This document shows, one piece after another, positions 1-10,665 of a stretch of 64,000 bases of DNA. The translations under genes were made by a program, and so were the position numbers. The stretch lies in contig CM060173.1 in the NCBI GenBank assembly GCA_030549775.1, positions 30,818,032-30,882,031 on the forward strand, given 5' to 3'. The notes beneath the pieces were generated by a model. The model made no database searches and was not told the origin of the DNA. It worked only from the letters and a program-made list of their open reading frames with translations. This DNA comes from Tamarix chinensis. Its lineage: Eukaryota; Streptophyta; Magnoliopsida; Caryophyllales; Tamaricaceae. Each line of letters begins with the position of its first letter. The first letter of the stretch is position 1.

Positions 1-600
1 TATATGTGTCCTACTTTTTTGGAAGAACAATAAGTGAATGCCATCGGAGGACAAAAAATACCAAAGAGTAATGATCCTTAGGCTCCCACATATAATCCTG
101 AATGGAAGGATCATCCAAATCTAAATTATGGAAACAATTAACAAGATAGTAATTCATATTTCCGAGCATAAGTTTATCAAAAACAACAAGGCTCAAATCC
201 ACCTCCTGGGTTCTTTCAAGTTCCACCAAATTACCAAAGGCCACCATTTCAACCAATACCTCCACCATAAGTTCAATAACAATCAGGAGGAATGCCTTTG
301 GAAGATTTGGTGAAATCTTTGGCTACCAATACATTGTAGTTTTAACAAGAAACTAGAAATGGTATCAAGAACTTGGAAAATCAAGTTAGTCACTTAGTTG
401 ATTCCCTTGGGAAATTACAAGCACAAGGGTCCTCAAAATTCCCAAGTCAGACGGAAAGAAATCCTAGGGAAAATGCTAGTGCTATCACAACTCAAAGTGG
501 TAAACAATTGGCAAGTCCAAGGCAAGCGAGTGAAGAAGAAGAACTAAGGAAAGAAGAAGATGAGACAGTTATTGAAGAAGAAAAGATCGAAAATTCTTAA
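1..600 (+). pseudogene. gag C-terminal remnant of Athila element 1
   Basis: Gag forms the virus-like particle of the retrotransposon and packages its RNA. Only its C-terminal part is in the window. The recognisable piece is an open stretch at 373-600 that includes the residues PSQTERNPRENASAITTQSG, a block that in Athila-type Gag proteins follows the zinc knuckle and leads into an acidic linker rich in Glu and Lys. The first 370 bases can be followed only in fragments across several frames, and I could not find an intact zinc knuckle there. The reading frame closes at 598-600, before the protease block. I assign it by family resemblance and by its position before the protease. It is certainly not functional. 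Confidence 0.65.
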
Positions 601-660
601 CAAGTAACTAAAGGTAAGTCTTCCACTCATGTTAAAATTCCTGCTCCTTTTCCTAGCAGA

Positions 661-1398
661 TTGGCAAGAAACATGAAGTTGAATTATGATGGGGAGATAT
701 TTGAAGTATTTAGAAAGATGGAAGTCAATCTCCCTTTCATTGATGCAATTAAACAAGTGCCAAGGTATGCAAAATTCCTTAAGGATTTGTGTACTAACAA
801 AAGGAAACTAAAGAGGGATGAAAAGGTAAGTGTGGGAAAAAATGTATTAGCAATTTTACAAAGGAAACTTCCACCAAAATGCAAGGATCCAGGTATTTTT
901 ACTATCCCTTTCAAGATTGGAAACACAAGATATGAAAAATGTATGCTTGATTTAGGTGCTTCAATCAACGTTATGCCTTTATCTATTTTTAATACCCTAA
1001 TTCTAGGCCCTTTAAAGGAAACTCGTGTTGTTATTCAATTAGTTGATAGATCTAGCACCTATCCTGAAGGGGTAATTGAAGATATCTTAGTTCAAGTGAA
1101 CAAATTAGTTTTCCCTGCTAATTTTTATGTGTTAGATATGCAGGATAATGGTTCATCTAATCCTTCTCCTATATTGTTAGGTAGACCATTCTTGAAAAAT
1201 TCAAAAACAAAAATTGATGTACATGATGGAGGTTTGACCATGGAGTTTGATGGTGAAGTGATTAGGTTTAACATATATGACTCCATGCGATATCCTACAG
1301 ATGGTGAATCGGTATCTATAATTGATGTTATTGATGATTTAACTAAAAAGGTTTACAAATTATCATCTGTAGATCCTTTAGAAGTAACCTTAACTTAA
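661..1398 (+). pseudogene. Gag-protease segment with aspartic protease, Athila element 1
   Basis: This is the best preserved coding stretch of element 1: 245 codons without a stop. The N-terminal part (KYAKFLKDL..., then KLPPKCKDPGIFTIP) is the conserved lead-in to the retropepsin domain. The catalytic loop reads LDLGASINVMP, with the active-site Asp near residue 97; most relatives have Cys before that Asp, here it is Leu. The flap and C-terminal part follow (residues LVDRSSTYPEGVIEDILV, then ILLGRPFL). Retropepsin cuts the Gag-Pol polyprotein inside the particle. In an active copy this would be an internal piece of one long frame; here it is cut off on both sides by stops (598-600 and 1396-1398). 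The methionine at 661 is only the first ATG of the open stretch, not a real start. Confidence 0.8.
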
Positions 1399-2260
1399 TG
1401 TATAGAAACTGAAGTTTTCGAAGAACTGAATGAGATGTTTTATATCAAAGAAGAGATCAAAGAGGTAGTAGCTACTTTAGGAGCATGTCCTGATAGAATC
1501 GGAAGATTTGTGGATTTACAATTGACATTGGATAGACTTTTACCTTCCATAGAGCAAGCACTAGAAGTGGAGTTGAAACCTCTACCTAACCATAGTAAGT
1601 ATGCATTCTTGGGAGAAAAAAATACCCTTCATGTTATCATATCTAGCGATCTAACACCCAAATAAGAAGAAAAACTTATTAATGTTTTGAAGAAGTATAA
1701 ATCTTCTTTGGGATGGATGGTTGCTGATATTAAGGGTATTACTCCTTCAGTATGTATGCATCAGATTTAAATGGAAGATGATGTTAAGCCAAGTAGACAA
1801 GTACAATGTAGACTAAATCCGATCATGATGAAGGTAGTGATGAAAGAGGTGTTAAAATTGTTATCTGTGGGGGTCATTTATCCAATTTTTGATAGTAGTT
1901 GGGTTATTCCTCTTCAAATCGTACCCAATAAAATAGGAATCACTGTAGTGGAAAATAATAAGGGACAAATGGTTCCTAATAGAGTTTAAAATGGTTGGAG
2001 GGTATGTGTAGATTATAGGAAGTTGAACTCCATGACTAGGAAAGATTATTTTCCTTTACCATTTATGGATCAAATGTTAGAGAGGCTAGCGGGCCATGCT
2101 TATTATTGTTTTCTTGATGGATATTCTGGATATGTGCAGGTTCCTATAGCTCCATAAGATCAAGAAAAGACCACATTAACATGTCCTTATGGTACGTTTA
2201 TATATCATCATATGCCATTTGGGCTATCCAATGCCCCTACTTTGGATAAATTTCATTCTT
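1399..2260 (+). pseudogene. Truncated reverse transcriptase, Athila element 1
   Basis: The protease-RT linker (1435-1665, ending in the KYAFLGE type block) is followed by the fingers and start of the palm of a Ty3/gypsy RT. Visible blocks are QCRLNPIMMKVVMKEVLKLL, GVIYP, the DYRKLNSMTRKDYFPLPFMD block, and YCFLDGYSGY with the first catalytic Asp. In-frame stops occur at about 1768, 1987 and 2156. At about 2250, directly after the MPFGLSNAP block, the sequence jumps into RNase H. The palm motif with the two catalytic aspartates (usually FMDDF in this lineage), the thumb and the connection are missing, which I estimate as a deletion of roughly 0.9 kb. This RT cannot be active. Confidence 0.8.
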
Positions 2261-2460
2261 ATCCTTTAGGCACTGATATTATTGTTTATTCTAATCATGC
2301 AGCTTTGAAATATCTATTGGTAAAGAAGGAAGAAAATCCAAGATTGATTAGATGGATATTTCTACTCTAAGAATTCAATCTACGCATCAAAGATTAAAAA
2401 AAAAAGATTAGAAAATGGAGTAGTAGATCATCTAAGTAGATTAATCAAGGAGGTTGAAGT
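2250..2460 (+). pseudogene. RNase H remnant, Athila element 1
   Basis: RNase H removes the RNA strand during reverse transcription. The remnant starts just after the RT deletion with residues DKFHSYPLGTDIIVYSNHAA and continues ALKYLLVKK and RLIRWIFLL, the end of a gypsy RNase H (relatives usually have Tyr-Thr/Ser-Asp-His where this copy has YSNH, so the catalytic Asp appears changed to Asn). Stops follow at about 2368 and 2395. The N-terminal half with its catalytic residues fell into the deletion. The motif HLSRL at 2430-2445 marks the junction towards integrase. Confidence 0.7.
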
Positions 2461-3820
2461 TGAGGGACCCATCAATGAAGCATTTCGAGATGAACAACTT
2501 CATGTAATTAGAAATGAGATACCATGATATGCTAACATGGTAAATTTTTTGGTCATAAAGATATTTCCTTTACATTTTACTAAAGCAAAAAAAGATAGAA
2601 TGAAGAGTTAAGAAAAATATTTTGTATGGGATGATCCATATTTGTGGAAACAATGTGCTGACCAAATCATTAGAAGGTGTATCCCTGATAGTGAAATTCT
2701 TTCTATCTTAACATTTTGTCATAACTATGCTTGTGGGGGTCATTTTGGTCCTAAAAGAATACCTTATAAAATTTTAGAAAGTAGATTTTACTAGCCTACC
2801 ATGTTTAAAGATGCTTATGAGTTTTGCAAAACATGTGAAAATTGTCAAAAGACCGGAGGACTAGGTCCTAGAAATGAAATGCCACAAAATCCTATCATTG
2901 CATATGAAATTTTTAATGTTTGGGGTATGGATTTCATGGGTCATTTTCCATCATCCTTTGGTTTCAAATATATTCTTATTGCTGTAGATTATGTGTCAAA
3001 ATGGTGGAGGCAAAGGCCACCCGTACTAATGGAGCTAAAGTTGTTATAGATTTTCTTTGAACTAACATTTTTGCAAGGTTTGGCTTGCCAAAGGCTGTAA
3101 TAAACGAAAAAGGTTCACACTTCTACAACAGAATGGTGGAAGCACTGTTAAAGAAATATCATGTGACACATTGAATCTCCACATCATTTCATCCACAAAC
3201 AAACGGTTAAGCGGAAATATCCAATAGAGAAATCAAATCAATTTTGAAAGATGTTGAAACCGACAAGGAAGGATTGGAGCTTACACCTCAATGATGCCCT
3301 CTAGGCCTATCGCACAGAGCATTCAAAACACCAATTGGTATGTCACCATATCGTTTGGTCTACGGTAAGCCTTGTCACCTTCTGGTCGAATTGGAACATA
3401 GATCTTTTTGGGCTGTAAAGAAATGTAACGTGGAGTCAAATGAAATTGGAAGGCATAGGAAAATTCAACTACAAGAACTTGAGGAAATAAGAAATGATGC
3501 GTTTGAAACTGTATTGCGATATAAAGATCGAACTAAGGCAATTCATAATAAGTTCATTCTTAGGAAGAATTTCGAGATCGGTCAAAAAGTTTTCTTATAC
3601 CATTCTCGTTTAAAGCTATTTCCAGGAAAATTAAGGTTGAGATGGATCGGCCCATTTATTGTAACTAATGCATTTTCCTCATGGTGCAGTAGAGATACAT
3701 AGTGAGAAAATAGGAAAAATGTGGAAAGTGAATGGACACCGTCTCAAACCTTTTTATGAAGGATACTATGTGAGAAACTTGGAAGTAGTAGATCTTACCA
3801 TTCCAATTTATGAAGGCTGA
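2461..3820 (+). pseudogene. Integrase remnant, Athila element 1
   Basis: Integrase inserts the cDNA into the host chromosome. The zinc-binding N-terminus is visible as CHNYACGGHFGPKR followed by CKTCENCQK at 2720-2860. The core starts with VWGMDFMGHFP (first catalytic Asp kept, near 2930). The second Asp block reads NEKGSHF instead of the usual SDGGSHF type, so the second catalytic Asp seems replaced by Glu. The third block (QTNG, stop, AEISNRE) keeps the Glu. The C-terminal region is open at 3340-3702 ([15 protein letters not shown] to LRLRWIGPF) and finishes in another frame with VNGHRLKPFYEG, ending at a TGA near 3819. There are stops at about 2524, 2611 and 2792, and a frameshift near 3000 after DYVSKW. 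Confidence 0.8.
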
Positions 3821-5411
3821 AATAGTGAGACATTACCACTTGGAAAACACCCAAGTGTTGTACAGAAGTTTTTCTTATCTCATACTATGTTTCTTCGTTA
3901 TTTTTTTTCTATAATTAATGTAGGATGTAGTTGTGTATGTTTGCTATTTTTATGTGTGTGTTCAGTGTGTACTATGTGAGCATGTTTTTCTTATTTTGTA
4001 GTGTAAATAATGAAAGCATAAAAAAATATAAAAAATTAGAAAATTATTCGTGTTCTTGTTATAGGAAAAATGGGAAGGAAAACAGAATAAGAATAGAAGA
4101 ACATGGAGATGTCGTATTTTAAAAACACGGCCCGCATTTTACCATCAGAGTTTCCCAGGCAAAAACAGCAAAAAGTAGAAACTTTCAAAAATTACATGGG
4201 GTTCCGTGATCACTAAACACGGACCGTATTTTTTTGTCAAAAAATTCAACCTGTTCCAGCAAGTTTCAAAAATAACACGAGTGACCCGTATTGATATACC
4301 ACGGACCGTGTTTTTCTATCAGTGAATTTTGGCATATTCCAAAAACTTTCAAAATAAACACGGGTGGCCCGTGTTTACTAAACACGAGACATATTTTTCT
4401 ATCAGGAATTTTTCACCTTGTAGCAGAGAGTTTAAAAATTAACACAGGGGTACCGTGTTTCATAAGCACGAACCGTGTTTCTTGGAAAAAACCCTACTAC
4501 TGCTCGTGTTTTCAAAAATCATAGAACACAACCAACCATTTTTCTACCAGCACTCTACCGAACACGAAACCGACCAACTCTCTCTTCTTTAATCTTCCAT
4601 TCTCTTGCAATAATCTTCCATACCCATACATCCTTACTTTCATTCTTCATCCCTGCCACTTCGACAACCATCTTCTTGTCTTAAACATCCCTTCCATCAC
4701 TCACACTCAATCAATCTTCACAAATATGCACTTTAAACCCTAATTTCGGTTCTTGCTTAAATAATCTCGATCTCAACAAATTAGCTTAGGGATTTTGTTT
4801 AATTCAATTTTTCTAAGCCTTACCGAGCTATATTCTACAATTTCATTCATCAAAAATCACACTCATAAGGTTTGTGAACTACCTCAACCGAAATTTCCAT
4901 ATTTTTTTGGTGCTACAATCTTTGTTACAATTGCAAGGCATATATGTTTGTGTGTTGAAAATTTGTGGCATAATACAATACATATGCGTTTGTATGTTGA
5001 ATTTGGTTACAGACTGCATTGCCCCTGTCAAATGTGTTTGTTTGCTAAAAATTTATTGCAAATGCAATGCATATATATCTGTCGGTTGAATTTTGTTGTA
5101 GGTTGCAATACATTTTTGTAATAATAAGGGAATGTGCTAAAATGATTCTTACAGGATGAGAATTTTGTATTCCTACTAATGGATGAAGTGCATATATGCT
5201 TATGATTGCTGAACTTGAATGCCAAATATCACAATGTTTGTAACACTCAATTGATATTTGGCATTTATGTTTAAATGTTTGATTGGGTAATCCAAAGACT
5301 CAAGGAAAGCAAAAAAAAAATAATTATCCTAAACCCTACTATTCTTAATAATGCATGTGTATTTTGTAAGATATCACTAATTATATTGTGTATATTTGAT
5401 TATCTTTATAG
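3821..5411 (+). other. Spacer between pol and the Athila ORF, no gene
   Basis: About 1.6 kb of AT-rich, non-coding DNA between integrase and the ORF1-like frame. It holds the CACGG hairpin repeats (separate entry) and, at 4930-5110, about three imperfect copies of a 60-90 bp unit recognisable by TGCAAnGCATATAT and TGTTGAA. The last bases before the next ATG (ATTATCTTTATAG at 5399-5411) look like a splice acceptor. Short open stretches here have no similarity I can recognise. Confidence 0.6.
4118..4500 (+). repeat. Tandem CACGG...CCGTG hairpin repeat, about 90-bp unit, about five copies
   Basis: The unit alternates a variable CACGG/CCGTG pair with the strong inverted repeat AAACACGGACCGTGTTT and a TTTCTATCAG tail. 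Copies sit near 4120, 4200, 4280, 4360 and 4440, diverged from each other. Related motifs return in the 3' LTR at 8420-8570, so the same hairpin sequence exists in both the internal region and the LTR. Confidence 0.75.
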
Positions 5412-6627
5412 ATGGCACCCAAAAAGAAACAAAAAATTGAGGGGGAATCTTCAAGACATCGGGCATCACCAACTCAACATTAGAATATAAGAAACAAACC
5501 AAGTGAGCTAGGTATTATATTTACCACTCCGGAACAAAACCAAAGGTACGATTATTTATCCCAAAGGTGCATTATTGGAACAAGGTATTTAGATGATGGT
5601 TGTCTAAATACATTGGGTATACATGCGTAAGTCATGAAATTGTTGAGAAATGTGGGATTGCATAAGTTTTTCTATTGTACTAATCATACATATAGGCGTT
5701 TAACATTAGAATTTCTTAGTACCTTTAAATTATATGCTAGCTCATCTTCAGAGGAATAGAAGTATATTTTTTTCACATCTTTAACGAAGATAGGCAAATA
5801 TCTCTGCATGAATTAGCCCATATTTTTATGTTACCTCCGGGGGAGATCGTATCATATACCCATGGATCAATGTGAATAATTTCTTTGCTAAAATTGGCGA
5901 TGTTTCCAATATGCCCACCCTCGATACTTTTAGAATCTCATAAACCAAAGCTTCAAGGATTTTCAATATGGTTTTCAAATATTTACAAAGACTATTAGCT
6001 ACCAACAATTTTGGGCAAGGGGATAGTACAAGGGTAGTTCGATCCATAGAGCTTTTCTTCATCAATGATATGCTAGATCATAACCAAATTGACACTGCCT
6101 ATTTTTTAGCTAAGCTATTTAAAAGGGAAAGCAATTGGTGGTTTAATTATCACTATTTATCTAAGTATGGGCATACCTCTCCCAGATGATATGCTCATAG
6201 AATCCATGAGCACCTGAATAGATATTGAAATTTTTTGTTTTATGCATCTTATTGAATATAGGGACAATGCATAGTACATTTGATACTAGGGGCGTGCTTA
6301 TTTTCCCTTACCTAACCCTACCAGAACAAACCCTTTGAACCAACAAAATTGGTAGCCAATCGATATTGAAGATGCTCCCGCTCCTCTTGCGATTGAACAT
6401 CCTTTTCCTCCTTATGGTGAACAAGCGCCACCACCTCCTCCCCCTCATTCATAGGTCGGATCCTCATCCTCTTCTACTTATGTCCCCAAATGACATCTCC
6501 AATTTCAAACCCAAGTTTAGTCCCAATTATATTCCATGCACAGAACTCAAGATCAAATAATGGAAATGATGAAATCACTTTATGAGTTTCACCTCGGGAA
6601 TAGGGACCCACCACCACCTCCTTCATA
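5412..6627 (+). pseudogene. Athila ORF1-like protein after pol, broken
   Basis: The ATG at 5412 opens MAPKKKQKIEGESSRHRAS, a basic start like that of plant Athila frames found downstream of integrase. Later blocks, in shifting frames, are RYDYLSQRCIIGTRYLDDG, RLTLEFLSTFKLYA, IFNEDRQISLHELAHIF and, at 5968-6187, YLQRLLATNNFGQGDSTRVV, RSIELFFINDM and TAYFLAKLF. These match in order what I know of the ATHILA ORF-1 family (PF03078 type). A proline-rich tail (PPPPPP near 6430) closes the frame near 6626. In-frame stops appear at about 5481, 5628 and 5757, with at least one frameshift near 5770. The function of this family is not established; it is sometimes called env-like for its position, and I see no clear signal peptide or membrane segment that would support an envelope. 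Confidence 0.7.
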
Positions 6628-8137
6628 AATCTTGTTCCTATTTTCTTTTTCTTAGATTAGTTCATTGGGGGCAATGAACAAGCTAAGTAGGGGGATGCAC
6701 TTGTGGTAATTTATAGAGTTAAGGTAGTCTTTGCGGGTGTTATTTGCATATATATATATATATATTTCTTTTATTTTTATTTCTTTCTTTCTTTGGTTAT
6801 TTTGTTTAGGTGGGTCATTTCCTAAGTATGTGATCTTATGTTTGTTGTTTGGTTCGTATCAACACAAGAAGTGTTAGATTTGATTTATCCATTCATTGGG
6901 TAAACAAAGTAATGGGACTAAATCTTTTTACAAAGGATTTTTAAAAAAAAATCATCATAACTGTTTTGATCACCATCTTCCAAAACCTCAAAAATAGATA
7001 TTGATGTTGTGATAGTGGTGAAGGAAAGAAAGTTAGAATGGTTAGGAATCAATCCATGCATCGATTATGAATGAGATGAAATGAAATTCAAAATGGGTGG
7101 ATATAACATTGTGAGCACTTGAGCCTAATCTTTGGATACATTTTTCATCCAAAATATATTTGTCTTTTGTGTGTGCTCTCCAATGATATGTGAAACTAGA
7201 ATTTGCCATTAGTTCTCTTCAAGACTGCATAGAACTTTAGGATATTTGAAAATGATGAAGGCACTCTTTTTTTCTTTGTTAGCTCCAAGACCAAAAAGCC
7301 TACCTTAAAATTTTTTTATTCATTTGCATAACCCCTTTGAGCCTAAGCCTTATTCTATTGATTTAACCTTTATTAACAACTAATCTTCATATGCATTTTC
7401 CTCCTTACTCTATAACTAGTGAAGCAATAGATTTTCAAGGAAAAAATTTGTTAATAAGGTAAAATCAAAGCATAGGGGTGTTAAAAAAATAAAAATAAAA
7501 ATTTTGGGTGAAGTAGCTAATTTAAAAAAAGAAGAGGATTGTGACTTAATGGAAAGAAAGAAAATTGCTTCTCCAGTTAATAAAGTTAAGCTACAATCCC
7601 AAATTTATACCCTACCTTATAACCCTGGCCCCATTACAACCAAATTTAAGACCTTTTGATTCTTATATACTTTAGTTCTCTTCAGCGGTGGCGAATTGAG
7701 AGTAATGGCAAACATATGGGTGATCATTATAATTTGGAGAAGTTTTGAGACTAAACACATCATACCCTATACACATAAGAGTGAGCATTTTCACACATCG
7801 AAAATAAGAATCTACTAGTTTAAATTTCTTTAATCTTAATCTAACTTTGCATGGTGAGATACTAACTATATTAACTTTCGTTCCCTAACCACTTGAGCAT
7901 TTGATAAGATTGTTTATAGGGTGTGTTAGATGTATGATCCAAAATATTGTCAACATTTTGATTTTATGATTTATAAGTGTTTTAAGTCTCAATGCATTGT
8001 TAAACTCTATGAATGAATAAATCCAATCTTACAACTCTTGTAATCCATAACTTATCTCACTTGAAATTCTTGATGTTGCTCATGTGCATGATATGATATT
8101 GCTTGAGGATAAGCAATGATTTAAGCATGGGGGTATT
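6628..8137 (+). other. 3' non-coding region of Athila element 1
   Basis: About 1.5 kb of AT-rich DNA with no coding signal, from the end of the ORF1-like frame to the polypurine tract. It includes a short (TA)n run near 6750-6765. I see no other structure. Confidence 0.6.
8105..8137 (+). promoter_or_regulatory. Polypurine tract of Athila element 1
   Basis: The block GAGGATAAGCAATGATTTAA followed by GCATGGGGGTATT lies directly before the LTR start TGACAG. This is the usual form of the plus-strand primer region in Athila-type elements: GAGGACAAGC-like, then a G-run, then TG. Confidence 0.7.
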
Positions 8138-9702
8138 TGACAGATAGAATTTATAGGTTATTTTCCTGTGTAAAATGTCATATATTCCTCATTAATTTTA
8201 TAAGATTTAATCTTTTCTCGAGTTTTTCTCTTTTGAATAGATTTTGTAGGAAAAGATAAAACTGAAGAAATTCAAAAGAAAAATGGAAGGAAAGAAGAAA
8301 TAAAGCAAATAACACATCAAGAGACATTGAAGCAATGGAAGAAAATTTGGAAATGAAGAAAAGACATCAAAGGGAAGTTTGTGTTGAAATTTTAATGGAG
8401 GAATGACGAAGGATCAAAGAACACGGTACCCCCATATTTCCTAAACACAGGACGTGTTTCCACCAGAAAAAAAATCTTAATTTTTTTAGAATCCATAAAT
8501 TGGCAGAGAACTCAAAGAAAAACACGGAGGTCTCGTGTTTCCCAAAACACGGACCGTGTTTTTCTTAAATTTTGTAACTGCTCATACGAACTTTTTATGA
8601 TATATTTTCTAACAATTCTGGGTTTGGGAATCAGTTTTTAGATTCAAATAAGTTGAATGCTCTCTCTTTCTCCATTCCCTCTAGAAAACACATGTACTTC
8701 ACAATTCCAACTTTCTTTATCTTTCTTGTACTCTGTTGAACAATTGACAGTCTACAATTCAAGTGATAAGTTATTCTCCATTCCTTTCTTAATTACAAGT
8801 TCTGTATTTTGATTGAATGCAAGTAAAGTTTCTTCAATTGCATTTTTATTTCTCTTGCTTTTAGTGTTTCATTACTTATTTATTAGAAATCATTTATATT
8901 AATTATAAATTATTGCATTTAATTATGTGATCTTACAATTATGTAGATAGTAGAGTAAATAATATAGGGTAGGATGATTTGAGGATGGAATTAGGTTTCA
9001 AATATAATAGCATAATTTGAAATTATGATTCTAGATGAAATTTAATTGAATTAATGGACGAAATTGAATGATCTCATATCATAGATTAAGAATTCAAGCT
9101 AATTAGATTGATTACCTATCTAGTTTTTATCTTAATCTCCGCTAGGACAACGTAATTAATACGTAATTGTTAATTAACGTTTCTAGAGTAGAAAAAAGGT
9201 TAATTGTTAATCTTGTCCATTAATTCGTACAATCGTATAATCTGAGCTTATGTGGTTATGGTTGTAGTCGACTGTTTTCCATTCATAATGCTGCCATTAA
9301 TTGAATCTAGCATTCATAACCAAGGTTATTAATTGGTTAGATTATAAATTGAGAGTTTATTCAATTTATTAGATTAAAGAGAAAGAAAAGAGATGAACTA
9401 TTATGAGTCTCTAGAGGTCAACATTAAATCATTTAGAATCATTCTTTTTCCATGAGTATTTGATACCTTAATTCCATAATCAATTCATTCCTATCCTCAT
9501 TCATCAATTAGTGAATAAAGTGTTCCATAGTATAGAATTAGTGATAGAAGTAATGAGATTGTCTAATGGGGGTTTTAACATTAATTACAAAATTATTGAT
9601 TAAATACCATTCCTTGTGGATTCGACTCATTCTTTCCATTTACTATGTATTTGGAAATTAGGATTTATTTATTAAATTTGTTGTGCATATGGCAGTGCAT
9701 CA
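8138..9702 (+). repeat. 3' LTR of Athila element 1
   Basis: The LTR starts with TGACAG right after the polypurine tract. I place its end at ...GTGCATCA, a few bases after the TTTGTTGTGCATATGG block; the end could be three bases later. The length is about 1.57 kb. It carries CACGG/CCGTG hairpin motifs at 8420-8570, and near the end CCTTGTGGATTCGACTC at 9613-9629, a block found near the 3' end of many Athila-type LTRs. The 5' LTR is outside the window, so the two LTRs cannot be compared for age. Confidence 0.7.
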
Positions 9703-9715
9703 ACACTTGCTTGGT

Positions 9716-9850
9716 TTACCCAAACCGACTGACCAATTTGAGGAAAAGTATGGTTTGGTTAAGTCAAACCGATCGACAGGTTAGCCTAATCGATCGAATG
9801 ATTGGGGCAACTGATCGACTGGTTGGACTAGATTGATCAACTGGTTCTAC
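9716..9850 (+). repeat. Minisatellite, about 21-bp unit (GATCGACTGGTTGGACTA type)
   Basis: About six degenerate copies of a unit like ACTGATCGACTGGTTGGACT. The same family recurs on the other strand in LTR J at 62950-63230 (TTGACTAGT type), which is how I orient J. Confidence 0.65.
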
Positions 9851-10319
9851 TAGTTTGTTTTATTTGGTTATTCTCGGTTTGGGTATACTTTGAGACTATG
9901 CTTGAGACTATTGTATGACTATTTAATGGATAAAATATATCTATTATCATGGATCAATGACCTAATGAATGAATTAAATGGGCCATAATTTATAATATAC
10001 TCAATGGGTATTGTAAATGCTTAATGGGTGTACCAAATATGAAATGTGATGGTTCTTGAGAAATAGGGTGGTGAAATGAGGAATGTGCTTGAATTGAATA
10101 ATATAATGGACATAATTGATATTGGATAACCATAAATGGAAACCCCACACATGGTTGTGGGATGGAAATGGATTAATATGGAAGAAATATGTGATTGTCT
10201 TGGTTACTCTTTGTATGGGCCTTGTGTGATCACGTAAACTCATGAATAATTTACTAACGTAAAGCGAAAGACCATCGAGCTGTGTATGGGTATGGATTAC
10301 CTGATCCTCTATTAGCTAA

Positions 10320-10665
10320 TGGGGGTTAGTATGCCTTTAGGCATCTGTTAGTGCCTTCAGCCCGGATCTTAGTAGATCTCGATGCCTTACCAACTCTAGA
10401 CACTGATGATGTACAAGGGAGTATCGATAGTAAAGGGTCTAGTTACCTAGGTGGTTGGCTTCGGTCTGGACTTATGTCCACATTGGTTGGTTTTGGCTTG
10501 GACTTATGTCCATATTAGTTTGCTTTGGCCTAGACTTATGTCCATTATGGTTGGCTTTAGTTTGGACTTATGCCTATAGTAGCTATGGGCTTTATCCTGG
10601 ACTTTATGTCCCTTAGTTTGGGTAAGCTTCTATGGTATGTGAGACCATAGGGTGGTGCATAGTCC
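10320..10665 (+). repeat. Hairpin array in LTR I with GGACTTATGTCC repeats
   Basis: Several short inverted repeats lie in series: ATGCCTTTAGGCAT near 10329, GATCTTAGTAGATC near 10366, then four copies of a unit of roughly 40 bp at about 10465-10615 built on TTGG...GGACTTATGTCC (one copy degenerate, one ending GGACTTTATGTCC), and finally CTATGGTatgtgagACCATAG at about 10630-10650 with a 7-bp stem. It lies in the same relative position as the hairpin blocks of the alpha LTRs. Confidence 0.65.

Larger units (their letters stand above)
1..9702 (+). mobile_element. Athila-type Ty3/gypsy retrotransposon (element 1), 5' truncated by the window
   Basis: The order is end of gag, protease, reverse transcriptase, RNase H, integrase, a long spacer with hairpin repeats, an Athila ORF1-like frame, a polypurine tract and the 3' LTR. 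This order, with an extra frame after integrase, is that of the Athila lineage. Every coding block is broken by stops, frameshifts or deletions, so the copy is dead. The 5' LTR, primer-binding site and most of gag lie before the window, so the insertion duplication cannot be tested. What follows the 3' LTR at 9703 starts in the middle of another LTR (element I), which suggests element 1 inserted into I. Confidence 0.85.

Noticed and set aside
5412..6627. Calling the frame after integrase an envelope gene
   Set aside because: Position alone suggests env. I see no clear signal peptide or membrane segment, and the conserved blocks fit the ATHILA ORF-1 type of unknown function.
10215..10420. Possible tRNA gene or tRNA-derived SINE in a hairpin-rich stretch
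   Set aside because: No cloverleaf, A or B box could be laid over the hairpins.
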